A stretch of 64,000 nt of DNA, taken from NCBI GenBank assembly GCA_032358165.1, contig JAALGY010000061.1, positions 1,426,001-1,490,000 on the forward strand. Direction: 5' to 3'. The position numbers and the translations under genes are program-made. Below, in pieces: positions 1 to 11,069 of the stretch. Numbering within the stretch: position 1 is the first letter of the stretch; every line of letters begins with the position of its first letter. Below the pieces are notes generated by a model. The model was given only the letters and a program-made list of their open reading frames with translations. It made no database searches and was not told the DNA's origin. The stretch comes from Diplosphaera chodatii (lineage: Eukaryota; Chlorophyta; Trebouxiophyceae; Prasiolales; Stichococcaceae).

Positions 1-2061
1 GTGCATCTCCCCATATATACTTTGACCGCCTACCTGCGTCTGCAGACCCTGATGGAGAGGGCGCTCGCGGGCAAGTTCGACCGCTCCCTGAAGTTCGGGC
101 ACAGCTCCGGGATCTGGCAGGTCAACGATAAGGGGTGGGAGGACGACGAGACCCACATCGACTTTGACGTGAGCGGCGACACCTTGGCTTTGCTGTCGTC
201 GCTGCAGGGATTGAACCACACTGCGCCTGCCAAACCTTCAACCACATGGGCAGACGCCTGAGACTTCACACAAATGCACACACTCGAAACAGCAAAGCGC
301 TTCTTGGTGCTGCAGAACGTGGGCCAGAACAACGTGGAGCTGTGGAGCCTTGAGTCGGGTGGCGGCTGGATCCACCCAGTGAGCCCCTTCTCAGACAATT
401 GAACCTGATGTGCGCAGCTGCTGGGTCCTCCTACGTTTGCAGGCTGGTCGGTGCTAGGGCCAGAGCTGATGGTTTGAGTGTCGCCCGCAGGTGCATATCC
501 ACATGATCGACGGGTTCTGCGTCGCGATCAAGGAGGACGGCGGCAACCTCAAGCCCTGCGCCCCGGAGCTGTTCAATGTGCCAAAGGACGTGATCCACAT
601 CGGGTGCGCCACTGTTGGGATCGAGCAACAGGCTGTCAGCGCCCCAGCAGCAGCATGTGTCTCATGCTCTGGTGCACTACACAGACGCTCGCAACCCTGC
701 CGCGGGTGCAGAGCCTGCAGCCAGTCGACCGCAGTTGCTAAATTCCAGACCCCTTGGCACCTGGCTAGAAAACCTCACACCCTGCTGCAGGGCAAACATC
801 CGGCAGATCATCTTTGCGGCGCGGTACGGCCCGCACCTGGGCAACTACATGATGCACTGCCACAACGTGGTGCACGAGGACAAAGACATGCTGCGCGCCT
901 TCCTGGTGCGGGCCTGACACATTCTGTGCCTTCTGTTGCCATGCATGATGCTTGCAGCCCTACAGTGTGTGCAACCGCTGCTTGCCAGCACAACAATGCT
1001 GTGTGCACGAACAGCAAACAGATACCCTCACGAAGGCCTACACTCGTTCCTTCCAGTTGGTCATGTGTGATGCCTGGAGTGCAGGTTGTGAACGCCACCA
1101 AGGGGCTGACCTTCTCGGATACGCCCGAGTTTGCGCACAACCTGCTGGCTGCAAGCACCGGGCAGCCGGAGTCCTACCGCGCCGACTCGCAGGCCACCAC
1201 ATATGACGCCGCTCACCTGCCAGAGTGAGTCCCAGCCACTGTCGGCAGAGCCGTTCGCAGGTGGTCGCAGGAGGCATCAGCCACAGCGAGACCAGCGCAG
1301 CCATGCAGGCGCCAATGTTTGTTGGCGGCATGCACTGGGTCCTGGCGACGCATCAGTTTGAATGCCACACATTGCCGTCAGCGGCAGATCCCGAACTCTC
1401 CCTCCCAGCTGCACAGCACCGTTAACTGACGCGGCTGCTCGTCCTGCCGCAGGTACCCTCTCAATGCCGCGTACCTGCAGGAGTGCATCAAGAAGAACTA
1501 CTACCAGGTGACAGGGGACCTGCTCGCTTGCTTTGCCCCAGCTCCTGTGAGACATGTCCGGAAAAGCTGATCTTTTCAGCCCGATTAAAACCTGGAACTA
1601 GCCTCACAGTCGATGACCTGCCCCGACGCAGATCTTCTACCCGCCAAAGCTCATCAACGGCCAGCCCAACCCGCTACGCGACTCTGCCAACAACATGTGG
1701 CTGACCACCTGCGGCATTCAGGAGGCGCCGCAAGGTGACTCCCTCTTGCTGTGATGCCCGTGCAATCGGTACGTGTGGTACTGCTGCTACAAGGACTGCA
1801 GCTGCTTGCTGCAATGCACATCCATCTCAGACAGGTATATGCATCCGGTGGGCTGACAGCCTCGCTCGTGGCTCGTGTTATATCTGGTGGTTGTCCAACC
1901 TTGTACAACATGATACATGTTGGCAGTCAGTGAGAGCTGGCGCTGACTCGCTGTCGCTCCTCCCGCCTGCAGACCCGGCGCCCGAGAACCCTGGCGGCGT
2001 CGATCCCGGCCTGCCTCAGACGCCTGAAGACCCTGTGGAGCGCCGCCTGCAGCGCAAGTGA
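1..2061 (+). CDS. Multicopper oxidase (laccase/bilirubin-oxidase type), 3' part
   Basis: A copper enzyme that would oxidise a phenolic, metal or pigment substrate with reduction of O2 to water. The window opens inside the gene. Coding exons read at about 46-168, 285-378, 491-603, 811-933, 1085-1225, 1453-1507, 1630-1733 and 1974-2061, all with GT-AG borders. The exon joint at 378/491 creates HPVHIHMIDG, a copper-ligand block typical of the last cupredoxin domain. The exon ending near 933 carries HCHNVVHEDKDML, the HCHxxxHxxxxM block with the Cys-His pathway and axial Met. The C-terminal tail after these motifs is long (about 110 residues), Pro-rich at the end and stops with TGA at 2059-2061. 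The N-terminal domains and any signal peptide lie outside the window. Substrate is not readable from sequence. The family call is firm; exon edges are by eye. Confidence 0.85.
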
Positions 2062-3341
2062 GCACTGGTGCTCCTGGTGACTTGAGCAGCAACAGCGCAG
2101 GTCCAGGCAGCAGTCCGGCATCCGCAGCAGCAGCAGCAGCAGCGGCACAATGAGCGCTGCAGCTAGCTGCAGAACGAGCACACAATGCTACCCGTGGGCA
2201 TACCAATGTGGTCACGGCGCATGCTCTACAAACGACTGATGGGGGATGCACACGCTGCTGAACGCATGGCAGGGCAGCCTCGCCATAACAGTCAGGCAGA
2301 CGCATGGGCCTGAAGCCCTTTCAACATGACGTGGTGCTGGTACATCTGTGCCCTACACAGGCCACTGAAGACAAAGTACTCTGAAGTCACTACAATTTGC
2401 GAAGTTGCTGAAGTTGCTGAAGCATGCATGGCGCTTGTCAAGAAAGAAGTGTGCACCCTGGTAGTGCTGTGGTTTGTGTGGGCGGCATTCGCCCACCTTA
2501 GCTATGCACGGTGAAGTTTGGTAGAATACTCTCGAAGTGTCCAACACGAAGTTATTTCGGTCGTTTGGTATGAAACTGCACTACTTGCTCGGCACATCAT
2601 TGATTGGAAGCTCCTTTTGTAACATGCACTCATCTGCAACATGAGTGTTGTCCATCAGATACTTCCACAACGACCATACATAAACAGTGAACAGGTCTGA
2701 AGGAAGGAATGAACATTCTGTCCAATCAACCCAGGATGCGCCATGCTGTGTTGTGCCCCGCAGCTCACAGTCAATAGATTCAAAACCTGACAGATATGCT
2801 CAGGACGGTCCAGAGGGACGGAGGTTCAGTACTTCTGCTGGATGTGCGTCAACAAAGGAAAACACTACTTCATGCTCAAACTGATCCATAAGCGCAGTTG
2901 GCGCACGTGTCTGCAATGCCATTGTACGCGTGACTTCATCCCAAATTGTACGTGTGACTTCATCCCAAATCAGTGACCATGTGTGACCACGGCTATGTCG
3001 GCTGTCCAGACCGACAATACGATTGTAGGCCACCGCACCAGGCTTGCTAGATCCAGTTCTCTGCCGCATTCTGCGCTTTGTTGTGCTGTGGTGCTGCAGT
3101 ATCTCAGGGCGAGTGTTTGACTGGCCAGCCTGTGCCCGCTACACCTCCAGCGATGGCAGGCCACAACATGATGGCAGCTGGTGCACGCCCTCCAGGTGTG
3201 TGCACATGCCACCGTTCTCTGGCAGCGTGGAAGATTGTCGCCTTGCCGAGCGTGAGCTCTCAGACTCTATGCTTCCCGGCCCCGTGATCTTGCCCGGCCC
3301 ACATGCGCTAGCTGATCTCAGAGTCCATGTAGAGGCTGCGT
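2062..3341. other. Convergent intergenic / 3' UTR region
   Basis: No supported gene. This is the space between two convergent genes and probably holds both 3' UTRs. A TGTAA motif, the usual green-algal polyadenylation signal, occurs near 2619. A CAG-repeat patch sits near 2128-2142 and a perfect-phase 24-bp duplication at 2922-2969. An open frame at 2326-2514 has codon use unlike the flanking genes and no family resemblance. Confidence 0.5.
2922..2969. repeat. 24-bp tandem duplication
   Basis: Two adjacent 24-bp copies (2922-2945 and 2946-2969) differ at one base. They sit downstream of the SnoaL-like gene, probably in or near its 3' UTR. Confidence 0.8.
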
Positions 3342-4757
3342 TCACTTCTCCATCAGCCGCTCCAGGGCTGCCGAGTCGCTGAACTCCTTGACCCAGCAGA
3401 TCACCCACTTGTCGTCCTGCGCCAGACCTCACACATTGACGTCTCATCACCAGTGTTAAACTCAGACACGCGTCATGCAGACATGCAGACAAGCTGCTCG
3501 CAGCACACCTGCTGCACCAAGCGGAAGACGTGGCAAGCCGAGTGGTCACATGACTTGCCGGTCTGCAGAAGCAGCCGTTCATTGGTCATGCATGGTGCCA
3601 CAGCTGCTGTGTCCAGGCAACAGCACTCCCAAGACCACCGTGCCATCCAGTTCATACTCTGCGTAGTAGGGCAGTTCATACTCTGCGTAGTAGGGCTACA
3701 AACACACCTCGTTGTAGATCACGGTGCAGGACGACAACACTGCCACATGACTGCCTGCAGGTTGCAGAGGTAAGCGGTGGGTTGAAAGGACAGGCAACTG
3801 GCAGGGTGTAGTGCGACATGACTGCGAACTCACAGTCGTACCTATGAGCAGGTGCACATCCGAACGCAGGCACAGCATGCTGTGCTGCCCTGGTCGAAGC
3901 GAGGACACTGTGCAGGCAGACACTGCTTGTTGATGTACTTGTTCATGATGCTACAGGGCACCTTCCGGGCCGGCCGTGCAGGTGTCCTGCACGATCCAGG
4001 GCTTTGGCCGCTTGGCGTCCTCGAACTTGGCAGCTCCGCCCATCTGCACGGCGGGCACACGCACAGATGGAGGGTGGTCCGGCAGCCAGCTGTCCTGGGA
4101 GGTCACCAGCACCACCGCTGCCCCAGCTGCATGAGCAGCATGCTGCCACGGAGCCGCTGACGTCCGCTAGGACTGGATCGCCAGACGCAGCCTTCGTGTG
4201 ACGAGCACAGTAAACACACGAGCTTCAAGGATGAGTACCGCATAGATGAACTTCAGGACCGCGTCCCTGCCGGTGACATCGCAGGCGGCCCACGGCAGCC
4301 GGTTGACATCGCCCGGCGAGATCCAGCGGATGTCCTCTGCCACAACAGCATGTGTGCATGTCAGGCAGGGCTGGTGCATGTGAATGGTGCAGTGAGAATG
4401 GCATGATGACGTGCTACCAGCACCATGTCTACCACTATATAGCCGCTCAGCTCCGTCGCACCTGTGCAGCATACTTTGAGCAGCTCCTCCACCTTCCCTT
4501 CGGCGAACATGTCGTAGAACAGCTGGATGGTGGCCTCCGGGTCACCAGCCATGGCGTAGATTGCTGAAATCAACTCAGGTACAACTGCCAAGATCTGCGC
4601 AGGTTGCACACTGCAATAAATAGGCAACGTACCGATATAACAGGCACACAGTATGCTCAGCTGCAAGTGGCAGCTTGGACGGACACTTGTCGAAGGGGTT
4701 TGGCGTTGCTTGTGAGATAGAGCCGTCCTCCTCACACCTCCTGTACTTCAGGTGCAA
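3342..4757 (-). CDS. SnoaL/NTF2-like (ketosteroid-isomerase fold) protein
   Basis: A small spliced protein with the NTF2/SnoaL fold, a scaffold used by isomerases, cyclases and binding proteins; no reaction can be assigned. Exons read from high to low coordinate: about 4757-4650 (possible first exon, MHLKYRRCEEDG start), 4600-4490, 4345-4245, about 4142-3962, 3889-3842, 3754-3708 and 3416-3342. The second exon has the family opening (AGDPEATIQLFYDMFAEGKV), followed by an Ile-Arg-Trp-Ile-Ser-Pro segment and LPWAACDVTGRDAVLKF, which match the conserved LPWaG...G..aV core. The last exon gives the strand DDKWVICWVKEFSD and a helix ending LERLMEK. The last three exons keep phase. The acceptor of the fourth exon is ambiguous, and the start may lie further upstream behind a signal-peptide exon I could not find. 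Confidence 0.6.
3649..3696. repeat. Perfect 24-bp tandem repeat in an intron
   Basis: Units 3649-3672 and 3673-3696 are identical. They lie in the last intron of the SnoaL-like gene. Unit length equals that of the unrelated duplication at 2922-2969. Confidence 0.85.
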
Positions 4758-4860
4758 GAAGCTGCCTCAGCGGCGTGGTCCTCACACATATGTTGCGCTG
4801 AAGTGTACAACGGCAGGGCGTGTGGGTAACGAAGGTGTGAAGCGTGGTCTCAAGCTGTGA

Positions 4861-5252
4861 CAGTGGGGCAAGCGGACCAGGAGCCTGTCACCACTGTTGT
4901 GACGACTGGAGCACCACCTCAAGCTGTCGGCAATGCAGTTGACCCATTCTCAGACTTCAAGGACGGTGCCAGCACGGCCAATCACACCCGGATGTCACGA
5001 TTCGCGTGCTTCAGACCAACGAAATGAGTGCACCGTGGGTGGGCTTTATGCAGCTGCACAGGCTTCGCATCACCCCGCACCCAGCACCTTCCGTCTTTGG
5101 TGTACTTCGCTACCCACTACGAATTCCCTTCCCACTTCGGCCACTTCAGCGCGGACGATGCTGACTGCGTCGATGCCACACTTGCTGCTATACCAAAAGC
5201 CTACCGCCGCGCTGCTGCCGCCTCTGCGGGCGAAGGCAATGCGCGGCGCTGA
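4861..5252 (+). other. Unassigned plus-strand coding-like stretch
   Basis: Two overlapping open frames look protein-like but match no family I know. One runs from 4861 to a TGA near 5034 and contains DPFSDFKDGASTANHTRM. The other ends at 5252 and contains VYFATHYEFPSHFGHFSADD after a possible acceptor near 5082. Third positions are less GC-rich than in the surrounding genes. This could be a decayed mobile-element fragment, part of a small unrecognised gene, or chance. It lies between two minus-strand genes. Confidence 0.2.
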
Positions 5253-5312
5253 GATGCCTGGGCGCCTGCTGCTGCTGCTGCTGCTCCCAAGCCAGGAAGC
5301 AGTGCCTGCGGC

Positions 5313-8122
5313 CTAGGCCAGAACCGCCAGGAGGAGCGTGCTGGCGCCCACGGCGGCAGCAGCGATGCCAAAGCCGCCGGTCTGCATTGAAGATGAAGCG
5401 ATGTCACCCACAGCCTGATGTTTCTATGCCAAAATGGTTCAAGCATGCGTTCCGGTGACCAGACTGTTGAGTGTCCCCACTGTGAAGCACACAGCAGCAG
5501 GTGCATGGCGCTTCACGAGAGCCTGCACACCGCACACCTGCTTGAAGCCGGCCTGCGGCGCCGGCGCATCTGCAATGCCCGTGGCGCTTGCGGGGCTGGC
5601 GGAAGGCGCCACCTCGTCGCCGCCATCGTCCGCGCCGTCATCATCTGCGGGTCCAGCACCCCACAGGGCTGTCAGGCGCACGTGGAACATGCACAGCGCC
5701 TCTCAAACCTGGTGCGCGGCTGCTGCTGGCAGGCAAAACCGGCTGTCGCATGCCCATGCGTCACACCCATCAGCATTCATGAGGCATGTCATATATGATA
5801 CCAGGACGCGCACCTGGGGCGGGCGCCTCGGCGTCATCGTCCTCAACTGCAGGCACGCAGCGCACTGCTCAGTCCAGCAGCTCAGCAGCAGGACATGCCC
5901 TGCACCCGCCAGGTTAGTCCGCTGCAAGATGAGGGCGCAGCCATGCTGCAGCAGATGTCCGACCTGCGGTGGCGGCGGCGGCCGGGCTGACCTCATCGTC
6001 CTCAACACCGTTTTCGACAATGGTCGGTGAGTTGTCCTCGTCCTCTGCAAGCCAGCAGAACAAGCAGCGTCTCTCTCTGGTTTGCAGCAACGATGACATG
6101 TCCAGGCACATAGCCGCATTACCGCAAGGAGCAGGAGCGCCACACAATGGTTCAAGCTGCCATATACGACTTTCAAGAAGAGCAATGTCACAGCCCGGCC
6201 GCTGCTGCGCACCTGAGGGCGCGGCTCCAGGCTCGAAGTCATCGTCCTCAACTGCAGTGCATGATAGCAAGCGGTCAGTATTGATAGGAGACCCTGTAGC
6301 TCAAGCCCGCAGCTAGCAACCTCTCCGGGAGCGGACTGTGCTGACGTGAAGGCTGGTCATCTCCTCCCGTGTGCAAGCTGGCTCCACGCAGTGTGCACCA
6401 TAGCACGAAGGAGAGGCAAGAGTCGGGCCCCGCTGTGGAATGTCTTGCACCTGCGGTGGCGGCAGCCGCTGGGCTGACCTCATCATCCTCAACACCATCC
6501 CCAGATGGCGCGTTGTCCTCGTCCTCTGCAATGCCGACCACGAAATTTCATAGTCACCTCGCAGCACCAGACCAGCAGGACTTGAGCTGCTGCAAGCGCT
6601 GTCATGCAATTGCACAGGCTGCCGTGCGCACGCCCATGGACAGCATTGCGGCTATCACGCCTGCACTGGCACAAGCCTGCTCCAGGGTACCCACCTGAGG
6701 GCGCGGCCCCCGGCTCCAGGTCATCGTCCTCCACTGCAGGCATGCAGCGCATGGTCAGCACGGCTGCCACCACAGCTTTATGCTTCTGTCCTTCGATCTG
6801 TACTGCAGCTTGGCTTTGAGCTTTGCGACCAAGAAGTGGGTTGGATGGCAGCGCGTCTGGATCTCTGCACAACCCCTACAGCACAGCAGCTCGCCAGTGC
6901 AAGCAAGCTGCAAGCGGCAGCACGATAACGCTCAGGTTCCCGCCACACCTGCCGTGGCGGCTGCTGCCGGGCTGACCTCATCGTCCTCAACGCCATCCCC
7001 GGATGGCGCATTGTCCTCGTCCTCTGCACCCATCGACAGCAGCGGGCGTCACATTCGGCTGCTGCCGCCCTCTGAGTACGAAGCCGCAAATGCGTGCGAA
7101 GGCTGAAGCCCTCATGCATGCAAGGAGTGCCGTGTGCCAGCATTGCTGCGTGTGTTTCTTTGACTGCCCACCTGACGCGGGCGCGGGTGCGGTCTCCAGG
7201 TCGTCGTCCTCGACTGCAAGCACCATACAGCATGTTGCATGCTGACCTGGTCTGTGTGAATCACTAGCCCCTGCCTAGCTGGCTTGCATGTGCGAGCTCA
7301 GCAGGGGTAGAGAAGGTTCAGTGAGGTGCACCTGCGGTGGCGGCGGCTGAAGGCGAGACCTCATCGTCCTCCACACCGTCAGCGCCGCCTGCATGCGCAA
7401 TCAGGAATCGGAGCCCCTTAATGCGATGGCCAACGGCAGCAGGCACCCCCGGAAGTAGAGCTGACATCATATGATGTCGAGTGCGTCATTGCCGCAAGCT
7501 GACATAGCAGCGGTCAGGGTGCGCATAGGACAAGCGACGGCGGGACGCTGCATAACGCTTTGACGCATAGATTCGTGCATGCGTTAGCAGCAGACAGGTT
7601 GTCGGATGAGGGTCTAAGTTTTCACCAGGGGCTGACGCCTGCGCCAGAGCCCGGGTGCTGCAGCACGACAATGAGCTGTGCGTCAGCTGCACATGCATTC
7701 TGCGATTCTTTGCAGGCTAGGAGCAAGTGTGACCGTGGCAATGAACGCCCTGCATGCGTGTTGTAGAGTCGCACCTGGTCAGCTTGCCAGTGAAGCCATC
7801 CAGCTGCTTGCGCCCACCTGCATATGACCCATGCACGCTCGGGACATCGCTTGCCAGACGTTGTTCATGACCTTGGGGCACTTGCGATCGCCTCGGCTGC
7901 TGACCCCGATACAGCACATCTGTTGCACATCGCTCGTTCGGCAACAGTCAGTCAGCCCAGCCGTCGCCCGTGCAACGCACAACAAGGGCAGCAAGATGAG
8001 CACACACGCTGCAAACATGCCCTATGGTATCAGCACTGAATGCACGCACCGTCTGCGGCGTGGCTGCCAGCCGCCAGGCACAGCAGCGCAACTGCAGCAA
8101 CAATCACCGCGGTGGCCTTCAT
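5313..8122 (-). CDS. Secreted acidic micro-exon repeat protein A, GPI-type tail
   Basis: Thirteen exons reconstruct a 254-residue protein; exon lengths sum to 765 nt. Exon 1 (8122-8050) encodes a signal peptide (MKATAVIVAAVALLCLAAG). Exons at 7817-7775 (43 nt, RKQLDGFTGKLT) and 7657-7626 (32 nt) form a short N-terminal unit. Eight tiny exons follow, alternating two types: alpha (7388-7332, 7023-6949, 6525-6451, 6044-5964; core VEDDEVSPAAAATA) and beta (7213-7172, 6733-6695, 6251-6213, 5846-5814; core VEDDDLEPGAAPS). All eight begin and end in phase 1. Exon 5644-5538 adds an Asp/Ala/Pro-rich stretch, and the 69-nt last exon (5381-5313) encodes a small-residue then hydrophobic tail ending LLLAVLA, as in GPI-anchor signals. 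No catalytic domain is visible. A role at the cell surface, perhaps in cation or matrix binding, is inference. Paralogous to the genes at 8701 and 21920. Confidence 0.75.
5814..7388 (-). repeat. Alternating alpha/beta exon array (4 + 4) of protein A
   Basis: Four alpha exons (81, 75, 75 and 57 nt, low to high coordinate) alternate with four beta exons (33, 39, 39 and 42 nt). Spacing between like exons is about 350-505 bp, mostly near 480 bp, so the duplicated unit includes both exons and their introns. Every exon length is a multiple of three and every junction splits a codon after its first base. Confidence 0.8.
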
Positions 8123-8700
8123 TGCGACTGACTACTTTATGTGATGATCCCAGGAACGTCACCTAATGCAGCAACGAATTCAAGTGAAGTGCTCACACGC
8201 AGTGCGCGGCGGCGTGCTCAGAAGCAGATCGAGCGTGCCCCGCACGCGTGCGCGTGGAGATTTTCGTCTGGAGCCAGGTCATCCGGGACTACCAGGTCCA
8301 GTGTGGCTGCCCTAGAGGCCAGAGTGGACCAGCATGCTATCAGCATCTCACGACTGCACAATTTCAAGCCCTGTTGATCACGCTGACACACTGCACAACG
8401 CTGGTCACGAGCCAGTCGATACACACAGGAAGGTTGGCGCTTGTCCATGTCTCAGGCGCACCGCAGACTGCAAAATCAATCAGCGCCCCTTCAGTCTTCG
8501 CTGTACTTCTATCACAGACTCGGTATCCTTACTTCTGCAGGTGCGGATAGAGCAGTCTCCGTTGAGTTTCACCCCAAAATTTGCTGTGTTGTGCCTCCAC
8601 AGGCCGGGCTGCCATTTTGAGGCGCTCCACTGGTGCAGCTGTGCTGTGCTGCCCCAGGTGGCAGTCCACCGATGTCCTTGAGTCGCCCAGTGCAGTCTGC

Positions 8701-11069
8701 CTACGCCAGAGCCGCCAGCAGCAGCGTGCTGGCGCCCACGGCGGCAGCAGCAAAGCCGAGGGAGGAGGCCTGCATTGTGCATGGCAGCTGAGACATCACA
8801 CCTCAATGCCAAAGAGCACAGCGCCTGTGACAGCGGCAAGCGCTGGTCCGTGAAGCCCGTCAGCAATCTGGATTCTGAGGTGCACGGCATGCCTACCCAG
8901 TCTGTCAAATTGTGCGCACCTGCTTGGAGGCGGCCTGCGGTGCCGGGGCCGCAGCTGCGGGCGCTTCGGCCTCATCGTCAGACACCGGCGTCTCGGCTTC
9001 GGCTTCGTCGTCCGACACCGGTGCCTCAGCTTCGTCGTCAGAGACGGGAGACTCGGCCTCGTCATCGGACACTGGTGCCTCGGACTCGTCATCAGAGGCG
9101 GGTGCCTCAGACTCGTCGTCGGAGGCTGGTGCCTCGGACTCGTCGTCAGACACCGGCTCAGCAACGCCCGCAGCGCCGTCGTCATCTGGCAGCAAGATGA
9201 GGCAGGCATTAAGTTGGGTATGAGGCTGTGGCACCCCTGCCCCCGCATCAGCCACTGTACCACTGGATGCGTGGCAATTCCAGTCGCTCACCTGAGGGGC
9301 CAGGTGCGCCTTCCTCTTCGCCGTCATCATCTGAGGGTAAGCAACACAAGCACTGTCGGGCGGCAGCAGACGCTACCTGGTCAAATTATAGCTGCCAACC
9401 ACCGTCAGGCCATGTAATGTCAATCTCATCTGCGCACCTGAGGGTGCAGGCGCGCCGTCATCACCGCTGTCGTCATCTGAGAGTGCAGCAAAACAAGGTT
9501 GCAAGTGCGACATCACAGGCAGTCTACTCCTGGCAGTTGCCATGCTGGCCAGTGTGACGCTACCAACCGCAGCTAGCAGTACCACACCTGAGGGTGCGGG
9601 TGCACCGTCGTCATCTGAGAGTCCAGCACAATGATAGTCAGCAGACGCTCAGCCACATGCTGATCAGGGAAACTGTCATAAAGTGCGCTGCATCCTGGCT
9701 GATGCCATGCCAACTGTTGTGCCGCTGATCATGCAGCCCGCAGCTGACTCACCGGAGGGTGCGGGTGCGCCGTCATCGCCGCCGTCATCATCTGAGAGTA
9801 CAGCAGCACAGACCAATGTCATGCGCCCACAACCATGAAAGATTTCACCGCCAAGCCCTACACAGCGGGTGCCGCTATGCATACCAGTATACGCTGGTTA
9901 TTGTGGCATGGCGTGACGTCAACCGCTAGCCAAAATACCTGAGGGTGCGGGTGCGCCATCATTGCCGCCATCGTCATCTGAGAGTCCGGCAGCACAATGT
10001 CAGGAGGCACGGCAACGCATGGAGCTCATACTGCAGCACTGCACACTGCTGCCACACGGCTGGTCGGGCGCTGCATGTCAGCAACAGAGCAGTATAAAAA
10101 TGCCACACCTGAGGGCGCCGGAGCAACCTCCAGATCGTCGTCCTCAACTGCGAGTATCACATAACAGGCCTCCAAAACCATTTGGTGATCAAATCTCTGC
10201 GGACGGGGCTGCGCCTGTATGCACGGTACATGGCCGAACGATGCCGACGTGGCCTGGCCATCTGCAGGGGTGTCGCTGTGCATCGGCATCACGCACCTGG
10301 TGTGGCGGCGGCTCCAGGAGACACCTCATCGTCCTCCACACCGTCAGCACCGCCTGAATGTACGGTGCGCATATGGGAGTGAGCGGTTGCCGTGCTCCTG
10401 GTGCGGGGCAGGCCGCGCGTGTTTGGCTGATGAGCACACGTGCATCAGTGCTACAGGCTTGACGAGCGGCTGGAACTGCGCAGCCGCCGTTCATATGTGA
10501 GCTGGTGCAGTTGTATAATAGCAACCATGTGCTTGGTGCTGCAGACCATATGGATCATGCATGAGATCAGTCACCGGGGGCCGGTGCCTGCGCCAGGGCC
10601 CGGGTGCTGCAGGAGGCAAGGAGGCACTGTGAGGTGCGTAGCCAATCAGGAGGATAATGGTGTGATGAACTTTGACAGACAGTGGGCCGCATCATGGGTG
10701 GAGAGGCAGGCACACCTGGTCAGCTTGCCGCTGAAGGCATTCAGCTGCTTGCGGCTGCCTGCAGGACATACGCACGGTTAAATAAGCAGGATCAACCACG
10801 AGAAATGAGTTTGCGTGTGTTTTCAGCAATTTAGCACAGTTGCGACAGCTCGACAATCTTTGCGATGTTCCAGATCAGCTGCTCACAGTCGAGGTACAGA
10901 GCCACCGCCGATGGTGCGATTCGCAGGTGCACGACATGACGAGCACATGCACTGCAAGCGCCTATTCAAGGCATGTCTGTTCTGAAGGTTTCGCACCCTC
11001 TGCGGCATGGGTGCCGGCCGCCAGGCACAGCAGCGCGATCGCAACAACAGCCATTGCGGCCGTCTTCAT
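8701..11069 (-). CDS. Secreted acidic micro-exon repeat protein B, GPI-type tail
   Basis: Tandem paralogue of protein A. Twelve exons give 253 residues (762 nt, in frame). Exon 1 (11069-10997) is a signal peptide of the same 73-nt length as in A. Exons 10758-10716 (43 nt) and 10606-10575 (32 nt) match A in length and sequence (RKQLNAFSGKLT; TRALAQAPAP). There is one alpha exon (10353-10297, 57 nt) and one beta exon (10147-10109, 39 nt). Five gamma exons follow (9977-9939, 9791-9753, 9614-9588, 9476-9438, 9330-9292; core DDDGGDDGAPAPS), all phase 1-1. Exon 9185-8920 carries seven uninterrupted Ser-Asp-Asp-Glu blocks (SDDESEAPASDDESEAP type), possible casein-kinase-2 sites. The last exon (8769-8701) is 69 nt and encodes a GPI-type tail ending LLLAALA. 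So B expanded a different exon from A. Function unknown. Confidence 0.75.
9292..9977 (-). repeat. Gamma exon array (5 copies) of protein B
   Basis: Five copies of a 39-nt exon (one shortened to 27 nt) with spacing of about 140-190 bp. Acceptors read CTCTCAG or CCTCAG and the exons end CCCTCAG or CCTCCG before GT. The shared exon edges and the conserved bases next to them point to duplication of exon plus flanking intron. Confidence 0.8.

Noticed and set aside
3962..4117. Protease-associated (PA) domain in the 3342 gene
   Set aside because: The AAVVLVTSQDSWLP segment looked PA-like alone, but the flanking exons give a SnoaL/NTF2-like pattern throughout.
8697..9263. Reading the SDDE exon in other frames as an Arg/Pro-rich protein
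   Set aside because: Only the minus-strand acidic frame continues in phase into the neighbouring exons and the GPI-type tail.
5814..9977. Regularly spaced short repeats that might suggest a CRISPR-like array
   Set aside because: The repeats are translated acidic exons with GT-AG borders, of varying length, in a spliced eukaryotic gene; there are no cas genes.
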